Below the pieces are notes generated by a model. The model saw nothing but the letters and a program-made list of their open reading frames with translations. It made no database searches and had not been told where the DNA came from. From Notamacropus eugenii (taxonomy: Eukaryota; Chordata; Mammalia; Diprotodontia; Macropodidae): a stretch of DNA of 64,000 nt. The stretch's first letter is position 1; every line of letters starts with the position of its first letter. This document shows positions 11,016 to 21,434 of this stretch, one piece after another. The position numbers and the translations under genes are program-made. The stretch is taken from NCBI RefSeq assembly GCF_028372415.1, contig NC_092876.1, positions 64,880,885 through 64,944,884 of the forward strand, read 5' to 3'.

Positions 11016-11362
11016 CTTGAAGACTCATCTCAAATGGTACTTGTCTCAAGTGTCATGAATCCCTTTTTTCTTTTCCTTTTTTTTTTTTTTTTGAGGCAAT
11101 TGGGGTTAAGTGACTTGCCCAGGGTCACACAGCTAGTAAGTGTCAAGTGTCTGAGACCAAACTTGAACTCAGATCCTCTTGACTCCAGGGCCAGTGCTGT
11201 ACTCACTGTGCCACCTAGCTGTCTCCATGAATTCTTCCTTGATATCCCCCCCACCCCCAATACCTTCCCACCCATAATCATCTTGAATTCATGTTGTACA
11301 AACTATGTAAATATTCACTTGTATACAACTTAGCATGATGCCTTGCACATACTAAGCGCATC
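11016..11362 (+). mobile_element. L2 3' region split by a SINE
   Basis: AGACTCATCTCAAATGGTAC lies before the SINE, and GAATTCTTCCTTGATATCCC plus GATGCCTTGCACATACTAAG follow it, as in an L2 ORF2 end and 3' UTR. Confidence 0.6.
11065..11225 (-). mobile_element. tRNA-type SINE with poly(T) and short duplications
   Basis: Poly(T) (the element's A tail), then GAGGCAATTGGGGTTAAGTG, CACACAGCTAGTAAGTGTC, ending GTGCCACCTAGCTGTC. CATGAAT flanks both ends, probably part of a target-site duplication. It is less diverged than its neighbours. Confidence 0.85.
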
Positions 11363-11364
11363 CA

Positions 11365-11935
11365 ATTCTCAGCCTGGGCAGAGGCGGTGGATATGGGAGA
11401 TGGAGTTTTGAAAATGAAGAGCTAGTTTTCCTGGACCATAGAGTATGTGAAGGTGAGTAGTATGTAATAAGGGAAGTTGGGGCCAGTCTACAAAGAGCTT
11501 TGAATGTCAAACAGAGGAGTTTGTATTTTATCCTATAAACATGATAGGAAGCAACTGGAGTCTATTGCATAGGGGAGAGACATAGTAAGACCTATGCTGT
11601 AGGAAAACCACTTTGGCAGCTCTGCCGAGCAGGAGAGATCAGAGTGTGGAGAGGTCTGAAGTTGGGAGTCCAATTAGGAGGCTACACTCAAAAAGGGAGC
11701 AGACAAGGGTTTGAATTAGACTGATGGGTGTATGAATGAATAGGAGATAGATGAAGGAGATGTTCTGGAGGTAGAAGCAGCAAGGCTGTGGATGGATGGG
11801 GTGAGAGAGAGGGAGGGAGGAGTTAAGGATTGTATTGAGGTTACAAAACTGGGTGATTGTAAGGACAGTGATATCCTCAAAAGAAATCAGAAAGTTTGGA
11901 AGAATGGGGAATGGGGGGCAGGGAGGGGAACATAA
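11365..11935 (-). mobile_element. L2 LINE fragment (ORF2 C-terminal region)
   Basis: Reverse-strand L2: AGAGCTTTGAATGTCAAAC, GGAGTTTGTATTTTATCC, GCAACTGGAGTCTATTGCAT, CACTTTGGCAGCTCT. Same order as in the long L2 at 5.4-8.2 kb. Confidence 0.75.
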
Positions 11936-11939
11936 ATGG

Positions 11940-12168
11940 AAGTTACAGAAAGGCTGGTTGATGTAAGCTCCATATGAGGAAAAACTTTCTAATTTCCTGT
12001 CTGAAAACAGAATGGACTGGCTAATAAGGTGAGTGGGTCTTTGTCACTAGAGGCATATAAGTGGAGGCTGGATCCCCATTTGCTGGGGTCCCAAAGGGGA
12101 TCAACACTTAGGCTTGGACTGGAGAGCAGAGGTCCTTTCTGGCACTTAGGTTCCATGATTCATTCTCT
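11940..12168 (+). mobile_element. CR1/L3-type LINE 3' region
   Basis: GAGGAAAAACTTTCTAATTT, GGCATATAAGTGGAGGCTGG, TGGATCCCCATTTGCTGGGG, ending GGTTCCATGATTC. Confidence 0.65.
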
Positions 12169-12294
12169 ATTATTTTTTAATAACAACAATAATAATACCT
12201 TCCATCGGCATATTCCAGGGCTCTCCCAGGGAAGGGAGCGCAGAGGGGGGATAATAGGCCCCAGTGGTCGAAGGTACTCATGTGCTCCCACCCA

Positions 12295-12445
12295 ATTACA
12301 CTGAATTGGGAGTCGGGGAATTGGAGCTCTGAAGCCTGCCCTGTCCCTGACTGGCCTTGCGACCAAGAACAAGTCCTTTCACCTGCTTGGACAGGTATCT
12401 GTCTTATTGAAATCAGGGGGTTCAACAAGTCCCCTCCAGCTCTAA
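12295..12445 (+). mobile_element. MIR-type SINE running into a tandem array
   Basis: GAATTGGGAGTCGGGGAATT, ACTGGCCTTGCGACC, AGTCCTTTCACCTGCTTGG and a 3' end CCCCTCCAGCTCTAACATAC. The 3' end is the same text that repeats in the array immediately downstream. Confidence 0.65.
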
Positions 12446-12632
12446 CATACTGTATTTTGAAGGCCCTCTGAGCTCTCTTAATTAGTGTTCTAAGTTCTTT
12501 CCCAGCTCTGACATTGTGTTCTAAAGGCTCTCCCAGTTCTGACATCCTGTGTTCTAAGGGCCCTCCTGGTTCTAACATTCTGTGTTCTAAGATCTCTCTC
12601 CCAGCTCTGACATTCTGTGTTCTAAACATTGA
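12446..12632 (+). repeat. ~34 bp tandem array, five units
   Basis: Units of the form CAGCTCTGACATTCTGTGTT then CTAAGGGCCCTCC, with small length changes. The array starts at the 3' end of a SINE, which suggests the unit derives from that 3' end. Confidence 0.75.
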
Positions 12633-12739
12633 GTCAGCTTGCAGTCCATTTCACTGGAGAAATTATTCAAGAAAATAATGGGGAACGTTATTCTTATTCA
12701 ATTCCCTTAAGCTTGAGTTGGTTCCCGAGCACATGTTGG

Positions 12740-12905
12740 TTGTCCCCAAGCACTGGACTTAGATAGACTTAGATTCGAATCTTGGCTGTGTTTTACTCAA
12801 TATGTGGCCTGGGACAGATCACTTTAACTCTTTGAGCCTTGGTTTCTTGCCCTGTAAAAATGAAGGATTGGACTAAATGACCTCTCAGCCCCATCCTGTG
12901 AAGGT
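12740..12905 (+). mobile_element. MIR-type SINE
   Basis: GATTCGAATCTTGGCTGTG, GACAGATCACTTTAACTC, AATGAAGGATTGGACTAAAT and a CCATCCTGTG end. Confidence 0.7.
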
Positions 12906-13429
12906 CACAGTAACCAGTGAGCTCTGATCCACCTTTAGGCAAGATTCTGTCCTTCCTCCCTCCCCTCCTCCTGCTCCTGCTACTTTGTCCCTCTTCCTGT
13001 CCTTGTCTATAATAGCTGGTTTTCCATGGTCCTCACCACAGATGAGAAGCAAAAGGCAGCAGCTATGATTCAGGCAGGAAAACACTCATTTTTTGTTGAA
13101 AACAAAAGAAGGTGCCAAATGGGAAAGGCAGGATGGAGCCCCAGGGAGCAACCAGGAAAACCAGAATGAGCTCCATTGATGAGAATCACTTCCTTAAACA
13201 AGCATGGCTCCTCCGGCAACTATGAAAGCCAATTGTTGAGAAGGAAAGAGCAACAGGGACAAGTGGCCACATCAGCAGGCCCAAACATGGAGCTTTTGGA
13301 TCAGCTCCTAGACCTGGCTTTATTAGGTCTGAAACAGAAGTTGCAAAGGAAACCAGTTCCACTACTCCAAAAAATAAATGGCAGGAATCTGAGATGAATA
13401 AAAGTCAAAGATCCAGAATAAAGAAGACG
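12906..13429. other. Unassigned intron, apparently non-repetitive
   Basis: About 500 bp without a recognised family. A 73-codon plus-strand frame is present, without splice sites or domains. Confidence 0.35.
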
Positions 13430-13605
13430 ACAACCCACAGTCCTTTGCTCTCATCAGACCACACTTGAGGTGATAGGCTCTGTTTTAAGCATCCTGTTTT
13501 CAAAGGGGCACCGCCATCCTTGAGTGAAACCCAGAAAACACTGGCCAGGATATTGTTGGGGACTGGAGAAGGTCTTTAGAGAATTGGTTGAGGGACCTGG
13601 GTCAG
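13430..13605 (+). mobile_element. CR1/L3-type LINE fragment
   Basis: CTCATCAGACCACACTTGAGG, then a TCTGTTTTAAGCATCC block, CACTGGCCAGGATATTG and GGAGAAGGTCTTTAGAG. This corresponds to the CR1/L3 region reading 'one-sided scatter of GG.CACCA..TTTAAG' in better copies. Confidence 0.5.
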
Positions 13606-13639
13606 AGGACCAATACAAAGCATGCTATCTACCTCCTCA

Positions 13640-13710
13640 TAATTAGTTAGTCATTGAAGACACATTTGTCAAGTTCTTACTTTGTTTCAGGAATCTTAAT
13701 GAGAGGAAGA
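13640..13710 (-). mobile_element. L2 LINE 3' terminus
   Basis: ATTAGTTAGTCATTGAAG then CAAGTTCTTACTTTGTTTC, a diverged reverse L2 tail. Confidence 0.5.
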
Positions 13711-14267
13711 AAAAAAGGGAGTTAAGCCTTGGACAGAAAGCCTGAGGTCCTTCCTTCCTACCAAATGCCATTGCCACAATGAACACACATGGCAGGAAGC
13801 AAAGAAACCATTTATCCAAGTTGGTAGCAAGCAAACCAGAAATCAGAGGAAGTATATGTGGGACAACGTATATCGGACAGTAGAGTGAAGAAGTTCTTCC
13901 ATGGGGAGCAAGATAACTCAGCTCAACCATGAGAGTGAATCCCAGATCTCATCCCAGGGGAAACTCCCCAAGTGTGTGGTGGAGCAAGCTGGGGATAAGT
14001 ACATGATGGAAACCACCTGCTCATTTCATGGTGGCTTCTTTCCAGAGTCTTATTCTCCCTTCAGCAATCTGAAGTGGGGTTGGCCTCTTTCATGTTCTCT
14101 CTTGCAACTGGAAGCCAGGAGCACCCAAAGCCCAAAGAAACTGGAGAGACTCCCAAGATTAAGGAAACTACATCTCTTCTCTCTCCTGCTTTCAACAGCT
14201 CTGTCCTGCCTCTCACCTCTCACGGGCAAAGGGTATTTCTACCAATAAGGAGAGAATCCCATACCAA
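13711..14267. other. Unassigned intron
   Basis: No recognised repeat or exon. A 115-codon plus frame has no domain and no credible splice context. Confidence 0.35.
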
Positions 14268-15228
14268 TGGTCAGATCTGAAGACATGGTCAGACCTGAAG
14301 ATCGTGCTTAACAAGTGGAGTGGGGAGAGACCTGAGCCAGGGAGACCAACCAGAAGACAATTATAATAATCCAGGCATGAGTTGACAAGGTCCCAGATCA
14401 CGTTGACGGCAGTGTCCAGGAGTTATGGGAGAGATGCTGTGAAGGCAGACTCAACAAGATTTGACCATAAATTGGACATGAAGAGAGTGAGGAGTTGAGG
14501 GTGACATTTTGGTTTCAAACCTGGGTAACTAGAATGATAGTGTTGCCCTGAGAAGTGAAAAGGGAGTTAGGAAGAGAGAAACATTTAGCGGGAATGATGA
14601 TGAGTTCAGTTTTAGACACATTGAGTTTAAAATGTCTATGAGACTTTCAGTTGGAAATGTTTAAGACACAGAGATATAAAGTCAGGGGTCAGGAGAGGGC
14701 TAGATAAAGAGGTTTGAAAATCACCTCCATAGAGATGATCATTGAATCCTTAGGAGCTGATGAAATCACCAAGTGAAAAAAAAATATTGTTTTTATTCAA
14801 TTTTGCTCTAACACCCTCGTCTTTGTTAAATCCAGTAGCAACTGAAACTTGCAGCCCCCCTACCACAGTCATAAACTGATTATGGAAACAAAGGCAGACC
14901 AAGCTTGGCCCTGGAGAAGGGAAGAGGGACAGAGACAGGAAACAAACATGGCTAGCTTACTGGACACTCGACTTAGATGAAGATTCAGCAAAGGAAATCA
15001 AGAGTGGACAGACAGTCAGGAAGAGAACCAGGGGGGATCAATTTCATGAAGAACATGAGAAGAGTATCCAGGGCAGTTTCCAAAGGCTGCAGAGAGGTCA
15101 TGGAGGATGAGGACTGAGGAAAGGTCATTGGATTTGGCCCCTGGCAACTGTGGAGAGAGCAGTCCCAGCTGGACGACGAGGCTGGACTGAGGATAGTTAG
15201 GGCGAGAGGTGATTCAAGATACACTTTC
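14268..15228 (-). mobile_element. L2 LINE fragment, interrupted
   Basis: Reverse-strand L2 ORF2 sequence: GGGAGACCAACCAGAAGAC, ATAATCCAGGCATGAG, TGAGTTCAGTTTTAGACAC, and after the interruption CAAAGGCTGCAGAGAGGTC and GAGAGCAGTCCCAGCTGG. The interruption is a plus-strand LINE 3' UTR at about 14788-14978. Confidence 0.7.
14788..14978 (+). mobile_element. 3' UTR fragment of a zinc-finger-tailed LINE
   Basis: TTTTTATTCAATTTTGCTCT followed by a block ending AGACCAAGCTTGGCCCT matches the non-coding sequence downstream of the LINE ORF end at 19722-19855. It is an orphan 3' piece of that family. Confidence 0.65.
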
Positions 15229-15394
15229 GGGTATGGTCAATGTGGGGATTGGCATGGCTTGACTATACAGATCTGGTTTTCCTTCTCTTTTTTCACTCAG
15301 TTGTGGGGAGAGAGGGACAAAATTGCCAAAAAGAAGAGAAAGAATAAAGTTATTGAACCATTTTTAAATGCACAGAAGAGAACAGAGGGGAGAC

Positions 15395-15525
15395 TGCACC
15401 CCTCCTTTTGCTGAGGTCCAAAGGGTTCAAATGACTTGCCTAAGATCACAGGTATTAAATAAAAGCTTGGCTCTGCTATTAACCCAGGCCCTCTGATGTG
15501 TAAGCCAGTACTGTTGCTAATACCA
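15395..15525 (-). mobile_element. MIR SINE fragment
   Basis: CAAATGACTTGCCTAAGATC and AACCCAGGCCCTCTGATG, reverse-MIR order. Confidence 0.55.
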
Positions 15526-16065
15526 CTAATGGTTATTGCTTACATGTATAGAAAGCTTTAGGGTTTGGGACGTGTGGCATTTTGGGTAGAGTGCTATGCA
15601 TGGAGTCAGGAAGACCTAAATTCAAATCTTGCCTCAGATATTGGCTGTGTGGCCCTGAACAAGTCACCTAATCTCGCTATACCTCAGTTTCCTCATCTGT
15701 AAAATGAGGTGATCATACCCAATGGACCTCTAACATCCCTTCCAGCTCTAAATCTACTGTCCTTGGTTCTCACTTGATCCTTATAACAATCCTGTGTGGT
15801 TGGTGCTATTATGATCCCCATTTTACAGATGAGGAAACTGAGACTGACACTCCTTTGGGCAAGGGATGGCGGGGGGACTGACACATAGAGAAGTGAAGAA
15901 TCTTGTCCTGAGGTTTGTAACACCCAATGAATTCATGGTAGAATGTGAATTGAAAACAGAACTTTAACCACCTAGATAAACATCAAAAGCAAGATTCTAA
16001 CTCAGGACTCACTAATTAATTCCAAGTTCAGTTGCTCTATTACTGTCACCCAGCTGCCTCTACTA
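15526..16065 (-). mobile_element. THER1/MIR SINE split by a SINE
   Basis: ATGGTTATTGCTTACATG and GAAAGCTTTAGGGTTTG precede the insertion. CACTTGATCCTTATAACAATC, CCCATTTTACAGATGAGG and the CAGCTGCCTC end follow it. Confidence 0.7.
15567..15768 (+). mobile_element. MIR-type SINE nested in THER1
   Basis: TGGAGTCAGGAAGACCTAAA, GGCCCTGAACAAGTCACC, CAGTTTCCTCATCTGTAAAA, TCCCTTCCAGCTCTAAATC. It sits between the two halves of an antisense THER1. Confidence 0.75.
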
Positions 16066-16149
16066 CATCACAACCACTTTGTACAATGTTTTTTAATAAT
16101 CTGTATTCTAAGTTTCTAAGTTCCAAGATTCTCTGACTGATTTCCATAC

Positions 16150-16242
16150 AGATCATACTTTACGGATCATAAAGTTGTTTGGTTTTTTAAAGATTATCTC
16201 ATTTGACACTCTTTTGACAACCCTACAAGACAGTGTTAAGTA
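16150..16242 (-). mobile_element. THER1/MIR half, left of HAL1
   Basis: AGATTATCTCATTTGACACTC continues, after the HAL1 insertion, at 19006-19140 (CCCCATTTTACATATGTGG, GAAACTGAGGCTCAGCAAGG). The host SINE was cut by the HAL1. Confidence 0.7.
16228..16242 (+). repeat. HAL1 target-site duplication, left copy
   Basis: AGACAGTGTTAAGTA. The right copy at 19006-19020 is AGACAGCGTTAAGTA: 14 of 15 bases identical. Confidence 0.9.
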
Positions 16243-19005
16243 GGGGGGTGGAGCCAAGATGGCGGAGTAGAAAGACGCACATACGCTAGCTCCGAACCTA
16301 CAGCCCATAAAATATCTGTAAAAAAGAACTCCCAGCGAATTCTGGAGCAGCAGAAGCCACAGAACAATGAAGCGGAGGAGATTTCTGCTCCAGAGAGCCT
16401 GAAAACCTCTCGCAAAAGGTCCCTCGCGCCCCAGACCTGGAGCAGAGCCCAGCCCTGCCTTGGTGGCGCGGCGCCAAAAGGAGCAGATCTGAGTGGGCTT
16501 CAGGGACGGGATCTCCAGCGGCCGCGTGGGTCCCTCCACCCACAGGTGACGGGGGTTGGAGAGAGGGTCTCTTTGGTGGGTTGAGAGGGGAGTGGGGTAC
16601 CCCCATAACTGAGGCCCCCTTGGGAGGCAGCAACGAAGGCAGGAGCAGACCAGGGCTCCCCAAGCAGGCAGGAGCCCAGATCCATTGTTGAAGGTCTCTG
16701 CATAAACCCACTGAGGGAAGTGAGCCCCGTGTGGTGGCCCTGCCCTCAACCCAAGCACTTGAACTTAATCTCACACTGAATAGCAGCCCTGCCCCCACTG
16801 AAGCCCTGAGGCTGGGAAGCAGCATTTGAATCTCAGACCCCAAGTGCTGGCTGGGAGGATCTGAAGGCGAAGTGGGTGTGAAGAGAATATTCAGAAGGTA
16901 AGCCACTGGCTGGGAAAATGCCCAGAAAAGGGGGAAAAATAAGACTATAGAAGGTTACTTTCTTGGTGAACAGGTATTTCCTCCCTTCCTTTCTGATGAG
17001 GAAGAACAACGCTTACCATCAGGGAAAGACACAGAAGTCAAGGCTTCTGTATCCCAGCCCACTCAATGGGGCTCAGGCCATGGAAGAGCTCAAAAAGGAT
17101 TTTGAAAATCAAGTTAGAGAGGTGGAGGAAAAGCTGGGAAGAGAAATGAGAGACATGCAAGCAAAGCATGAAAAACAAGTAAACACCCTGCTAAAGGAGA
17201 CCCAAAAAAATGCTGAAGAAAATAACACCTTGAAAAGTAGGCTAACTCAATTGGCAAAAGAGGTTCAAAAAGTCAATGAGGAGAAGAATGCTTTCAAAAG
17301 CAGAATAAGCCAAATGGAAAAGGAGATTCAAAAGCTCACTGAAGAAAATAGTTCTTTCAAAATTAGAATGGAACAGATGGAGGCTAATGACTTTATGAGA
17401 AATCAAGAAATCACAAAACAAAACCAAAAGAATGAAAAAATGGAAGATAATGTGAAATATCTCGGAAAAACAACTGACCTGGAGAATAGGTCCAGGAGAG
17501 ACAATTTAAAAATTATGGGACTACCTGAAAGCCAGGATCAAAAAAAGAGCCTAGACATCATCTTTCATGAAATTATCAAGGAAAACTGCCCTGAGATTCT
17601 AGAACCAGAGGGCAAAATAAGTATTCAAGGAATCCACAGATCACCACTTGAAAGAGATCCAAAAAGAGAAACTCCTAGGAACATTGTGGCCAAATTCCAG
17701 AGTTCCCAGGTCAAGGAGAAAATATTGCAAGCAGCTAGAAAGAAACAATTCAAGTATTGTGGAAATACAATCAGGATAACACAAGACCTAGCAGCTTCTA
17801 CGTTAAGGGATCAAAGGGCGTGGAATAGGATATTCCAGTAGTCAAAGGAACTAGAACTAAAACCAAGAATCACCTACCCAGCAAAACTGGGTATAATACT
17901 TCAGGGGAAAATTTGGTCTTTCAATGAAATAGAGGACTTTCAAGCATTCTTGATGAAAAGACCAGAGATGAAAAGAAAATTTGACTTTCAAACACAAGAA
18001 TGAAGAGAAGCATGAAAAGGTAAACAGCAAAGAGAAGTCATAAGGGACTTATAAAAGTTGAACTGTTTACATTCCTACATGGAAAGACAATATTTGTAAC
18101 TCTTGAAACTATTCAGTATCTGGGTACTGGGTGGGATTACACACACACACATGCAAACGCACATGCACACACACATAGAGACAGAGTGCACAGAGTGAAT
18201 TGAAGAGGATGGGATCACATCTTAAAAAAATGAAATCAAGCAGTGAGAGAGAAATATATTGGGAGGAGAAAGGGAGAAATGGAATGGGGCAAATTATCTC
18301 TCATAAAAGAGGCAAGCAAAAGACTTATTAGTGGAGGGATAAAGAGGGGAGGGGAGAGAAAAACATGAAGTTTACTCTCATCACATTCCACTAAAGGAAG
18401 GAATAAAATGCATACTTATTTTGGTATGAAAACCTATCTTACAATACTGGAAAGTGGGGGATAAGGGGATAAGCAGGGTGGGGGAGATGATGGAAGGGAG
18501 GGCATGGGGAGGAGGGAGCAATTTGAGGTTGACACTCATGGGGAGGGACAGGATCAAAAGAGAGAATAGAAGACAGGATAGGATGGAGGGAAATATAGTT
18601 AGTCTTATACAACACGACTATTATGGAAGTCATTTGCAAAACTACACAGATTTGGCCTATATTGAACTGCTTGCCTTCCAAAGGGAAGGGGTGGAGAGGG
18701 AGGGAGGAAAAGAAGTTGGAACTCAAAGTTTTAGGAACAACTGCTGAGTACTGTTCTAGCCACTAGGAAATAAGAAATACAGGTAAAGGGGTATAGAAAG
18801 TTATTTGGCCCTACAGGACAGAGGAGAGGATGGAGACAAGGGCAGAGAGGGATGATAGAGGAGAGAGCAGATTGGTGATGGGGCAATTAGAATGCTTGGT
18901 GTTTGGGGGGGGAGGGGACAAAAGGGGAGAAAATTTGGAACCCAAAATTTTGTGAAAATGAATGTTAAAAGTTAAATAAATAAATAAATAAATAAAGGGA
19001 AAAAA
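16243..19005 (+). mobile_element. Nearly complete HAL1 (half-L1) retrotransposon
   Basis: The element starts GGGGGGTGGAGCCAAGATGG, a typical L1-like 5' end. It has a CpG-rich 5' UTR to about 16917, an ORF1-like gene (to 18003), then about 1 kb of non-coding 3' sequence with a CA microsatellite, and ends in a TAAATAAATAAA A-rich tail. There is no ORF2 (no endonuclease or reverse transcriptase), which defines a HAL1. It is 2763 bp long with 15 bp flanking duplications, so both ends appear intact. It lies in the big STPG1 intron, antisense to STPG1. Mobilisation would depend on L1 proteins in trans. Confidence 0.85.
16963..18003 (+). pseudogene. HAL1 ORF1 (L1 ORF1p-like), one premature stop
   Basis: Encodes an L1 ORF1-type RNA-binding chaperone. 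From the ATG at 17080 (MEELKKDF) there is a long coiled coil of about 100 residues (heptads such as LKSRLTQLAKEVQKV), then the RRM entry LENRSRRDNLKIMGLPE, then a C-terminal domain with RDPKRETPRNIV and VKEKILQAARKK. The frame stops at TAG 17839-17841. The same frame then stays open for 53 more family-like codons (ITYPAKL, DFQAFLMKRPEMKRKFDF) to TGA 18001-18003, so a single nonsense change has cut off the C-terminus. The frame is also open upstream to 16963, but those 39 codons look non-native; the preferred start is 17080. Length to the final stop is about 307 residues, normal for the family. Confidence 0.85.
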
Positions 19006-19140
19006 AGACAGCGTTAAGTATTATCCCCATTTTACATATGTGGAAACTGAGGCTCAGCAAGGTTGCCCAGGTTCATATATCAAGTATCAGGCAGGATTCA
19101 AACTTCATTGTCCCATCTATACTATACCAGTTGGCTCTGT
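19006..19140 (-). mobile_element. THER1/MIR half, right of HAL1
   Basis: Second half of the SINE interrupted by HAL1. It begins with the right target-site duplication and continues TTATCCCCATTTTACATATG. Confidence 0.7.
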
Positions 19141-19200
19141 AGATTCCTTGATCAAATGAAACAATGCTTCATAAGCACTTAGCAAAGTGTTTGGCACATG

Positions 19201-19446
19201 TTGTTGCTGCTGCTGAGTTACTTAAGTCATGTCCAGCTCTCTAGGACCCCATGTGGGGTTTTCTTAGCAAAGATACTGGAGTGGTTTGTCATTTCCTTCT
19301 CCTGCTCATTTTACAGATGAGGAAACTGAGGCAAACAGGTGAAGGGATTCACCCAGGGTTACACAGCTAGTAAGTATCTGAAGTCAAATTTGAACTCAGG
19401 TCCTGCCAACTCCAGTCATAGTGCTCTATCTATCCACTATGTCTCT
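19201..19446 (-). mobile_element. tRNA-type marsupial SINE
   Basis: GTCATGTCCAGCTCTC, GGGGTTTTCTTAGCAAAG, ATACTGGAGTGGTTTGTC, ACAGATGAGGAAACTGAGGC, ACACAGCTAGTAAGTATC. Confidence 0.85.
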
Positions 19447-20085
19447 CTCAAGAACTTTGGATTTGACTGTGCAACATGGGAGACACTGGCACAGGAGCGC
19501 TTAGCATGGAGTGCCCACATCAGAAAGGGTGCTGTGCTCTGTGAGCAAAGCAGAATTGAGACAGCACAAAGTCAATGCATAATGCTCAGATTTGGAGTAT
19601 CCACCCCAAATATTCACATGGTCTATCTGTGCCCAACCTGTGGTAGAGCATTCCGAGCTCATATTGGTCTGATCAGTCACAGTTGGAAACACTGAAATTT
19701 CATTTTATCAATGTTAAATATATTTTTATTCAATTTTGCTCTCTTTAACATCTTCCTGTTTGTTAACCTCAGTTCCAGGTGAAACACAGCCATCCTACTG
19801 CCTTCATAAACCGACTACAGAAACTAAGGCAGATCATGTTTGGCCCTAAAAAAGAGCTAAGAACACATACCTTCCTTCCTTAACTGCAGAGGTGGGGGAC
19901 CATGGGTATGGAACATTACATGTACTCTCGGACATGGCTGATGAGTTAGTTTTGTTGAACTGCTCCTTTTAAAAAAATCTTTGTTAAAAAGGGATGGTTT
20001 GTTGGATAAGGGTGGGGGGGGGAAGTATTCAGAAATGAAGGTGATAAAAAACCAAAAGATGTCAGTATAAGTAAGATTAATTTTT
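19446..20085 (+). mobile_element. LINE 3' end with C-terminal zinc finger
   Basis: An open segment to 19695 reads WETLAQERLAWSAHIRKGA, then EQSRIETAQ, VSTPN and a CCHH-like tail MVYLCPTCGRAFRAHIGLIS ending SHSWKH. This is the C-terminus of a non-LTR retrotransposon polyprotein whose clade I cannot fix (possibly RTE-like). Its 3' UTR follows (TTTTTATTCAATTTTGCTCT and on). The AAAACCAAAAGATGTCAGT stretch near 20050 may be the 3' end. The minus-strand copy at 47.5-49.0 kb carries the upstream reverse-transcriptase part of the same family. Confidence 0.7.
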
Positions 20086-20089
20086 CAAA

Positions 20090-20540
20090 AGAGAAGTTCT
20101 AAAAGAAATTAAAGAAGACTATGCATTTTTTAATGGATGAGGTTCTGTGGTTCAAAAAGAGATTTAAAGCCTTGGGCAGGATGGGGCATTTTGTTGACAA
20201 GCCTAGCCTTCAATACCTGTCCCAGAAGGTGGTGTCAGGGACAGGACATGCTTCACAGAGCAACCAGTTCCTATCCATTTATTTCAACATGCAGTTTATC
20301 AAACCCTCTCAGTGACAGTCTCTAAAGATGTCTGATTCAAGAAAGGGCACAAGTTATCTCTCTTTCATTGAAATTCCCCTGAGATTGTGGGGTGTGTTAG
20401 CAGGTTAATAAGTAGACAGTTATTAACACTGGGTAGTTTTACCAAAGATTAAACCATACTGGTATGTTGAGCATTTATGAAAATGACAGTTGATAGAAAC
20501 ACCCCACCCCTGCCCCACATTGGGAACATTCTCCATTCTC
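20090..20540. other. Unassigned intron
   Basis: No recognised family and no credible exon in about 450 bp. Confidence 0.35.
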
Positions 20541-20544
20541 ATGT

Positions 20545-20793
20545 TGTGGTTATTCAGATTCATACTCGAATCTTTGTGACCCCATTTGGGATTTTCTTGG
20601 CAGAGAAACTTGAGTGGATTGCCATTTCCTTCTTCAGCTCATTTGAGAGATGAGGAAAATGAGGTAAACAGAGTGAAATGATTCGCTGAGGGTCACACAG
20701 TGAGTAACTGTCTGAGACTGGTTTTGAACTCACAAATATGAGTCTTCCCAACTCCAGGTCTGGTGCTCTATACACTTCACCCTCAAATTGCCC
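20545..20793 (-). mobile_element. tRNA-type marsupial SINE, diverged
   Basis: TTTGTGACCCCATTTGGG, TTTTCTTGGCAGAGAAAC, AGGGTCACACAGTGAGTAAC, ending CTCAAATTGCC. Confidence 0.75.
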
Positions 20794-20861
20794 TCAAATT
20801 CTCCATCCCTATTCCCTGCATGAAATCAATGCAGACTTCAAAAGGAATTCTGTCACATTTG

Positions 20862-21000
20862 TCTAACTGATTAATAAGCATTTATTAATCACTTACTGTG
20901 TGCCAGGCACTGTGCTAACCATGGGGGAAAGAAAGATGAAGCAGCTCTCCCCTCAAGGAGTTTGTGTTGTATTGGGGGTGGGGGTGAGGGACAATAGAGC
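20862..21000 (-). mobile_element. L2 LINE 3' terminus
   Basis: ATTAATAAGCATTTATTAATC, TGTGTGCCAGGCACTGTGC, CCCTCAAGGAGTTTGTG. Confidence 0.8.
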
Positions 21001-21004
21001 TATG

Positions 21005-21430
21005 TTACACGTGCACATATGTACTCTTTCGATCCAGTGGAGCTGGTCAGCCTCCCTGCTACTCCTCTCACAAAGTGCACCATCTCCCAGATCTGGGCAC
21101 TTTCTCTAAGCATGCTTCATGTCTGGAGCGTCCTTCTCCCTTCTCCTTTTTACTCCTTCAAGTCTCAGCTAAAATCCTACCTTCTCCAGGAAGCTTTTCC
21201 CAAATCCTCCGGATTTGAGGGTCTTCTTCCTCATACTTCTACCCTGCTGACCCTGTCTATTGCTCATCTGTACACTTGTTTGCCAGCTTTCTCCACCATC
21301 AGGCTGTGAGCTCCTGGAGGGTAGGGAGTGTCTTTTGCCCTTCTTTGTATCCCCAGTGTTTAGCATAGTGCCTGGCACACAGTAGGTGCTTCATAAATAC
21401 TTAGTAGGTGTTTAATAAATGTTCACTGAC
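21005..21430 (+). mobile_element. L2 ORF2 end and 3' UTR
   Basis: CAAGTCTCAGCTAAAATCC, CCAGGAAGCTTTTCCCAAAT, CTCCTGGAGGGTAGGGAG, TTTGTATCCCCAGTGTTTAG, CTGGCACACAGTAGGTGC. Its tail is inverted relative to the L2 tail just to the left. Confidence 0.8.
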
Positions 21431-21434
21431 TAAG

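Noticed and set aside
16153..16906. Overlapping 201- and 202-codon minus-strand frames
   Set aside because: They lie antisense in the GC-rich HAL1 5' UTR, with no protein-like pattern and no splice or start context.
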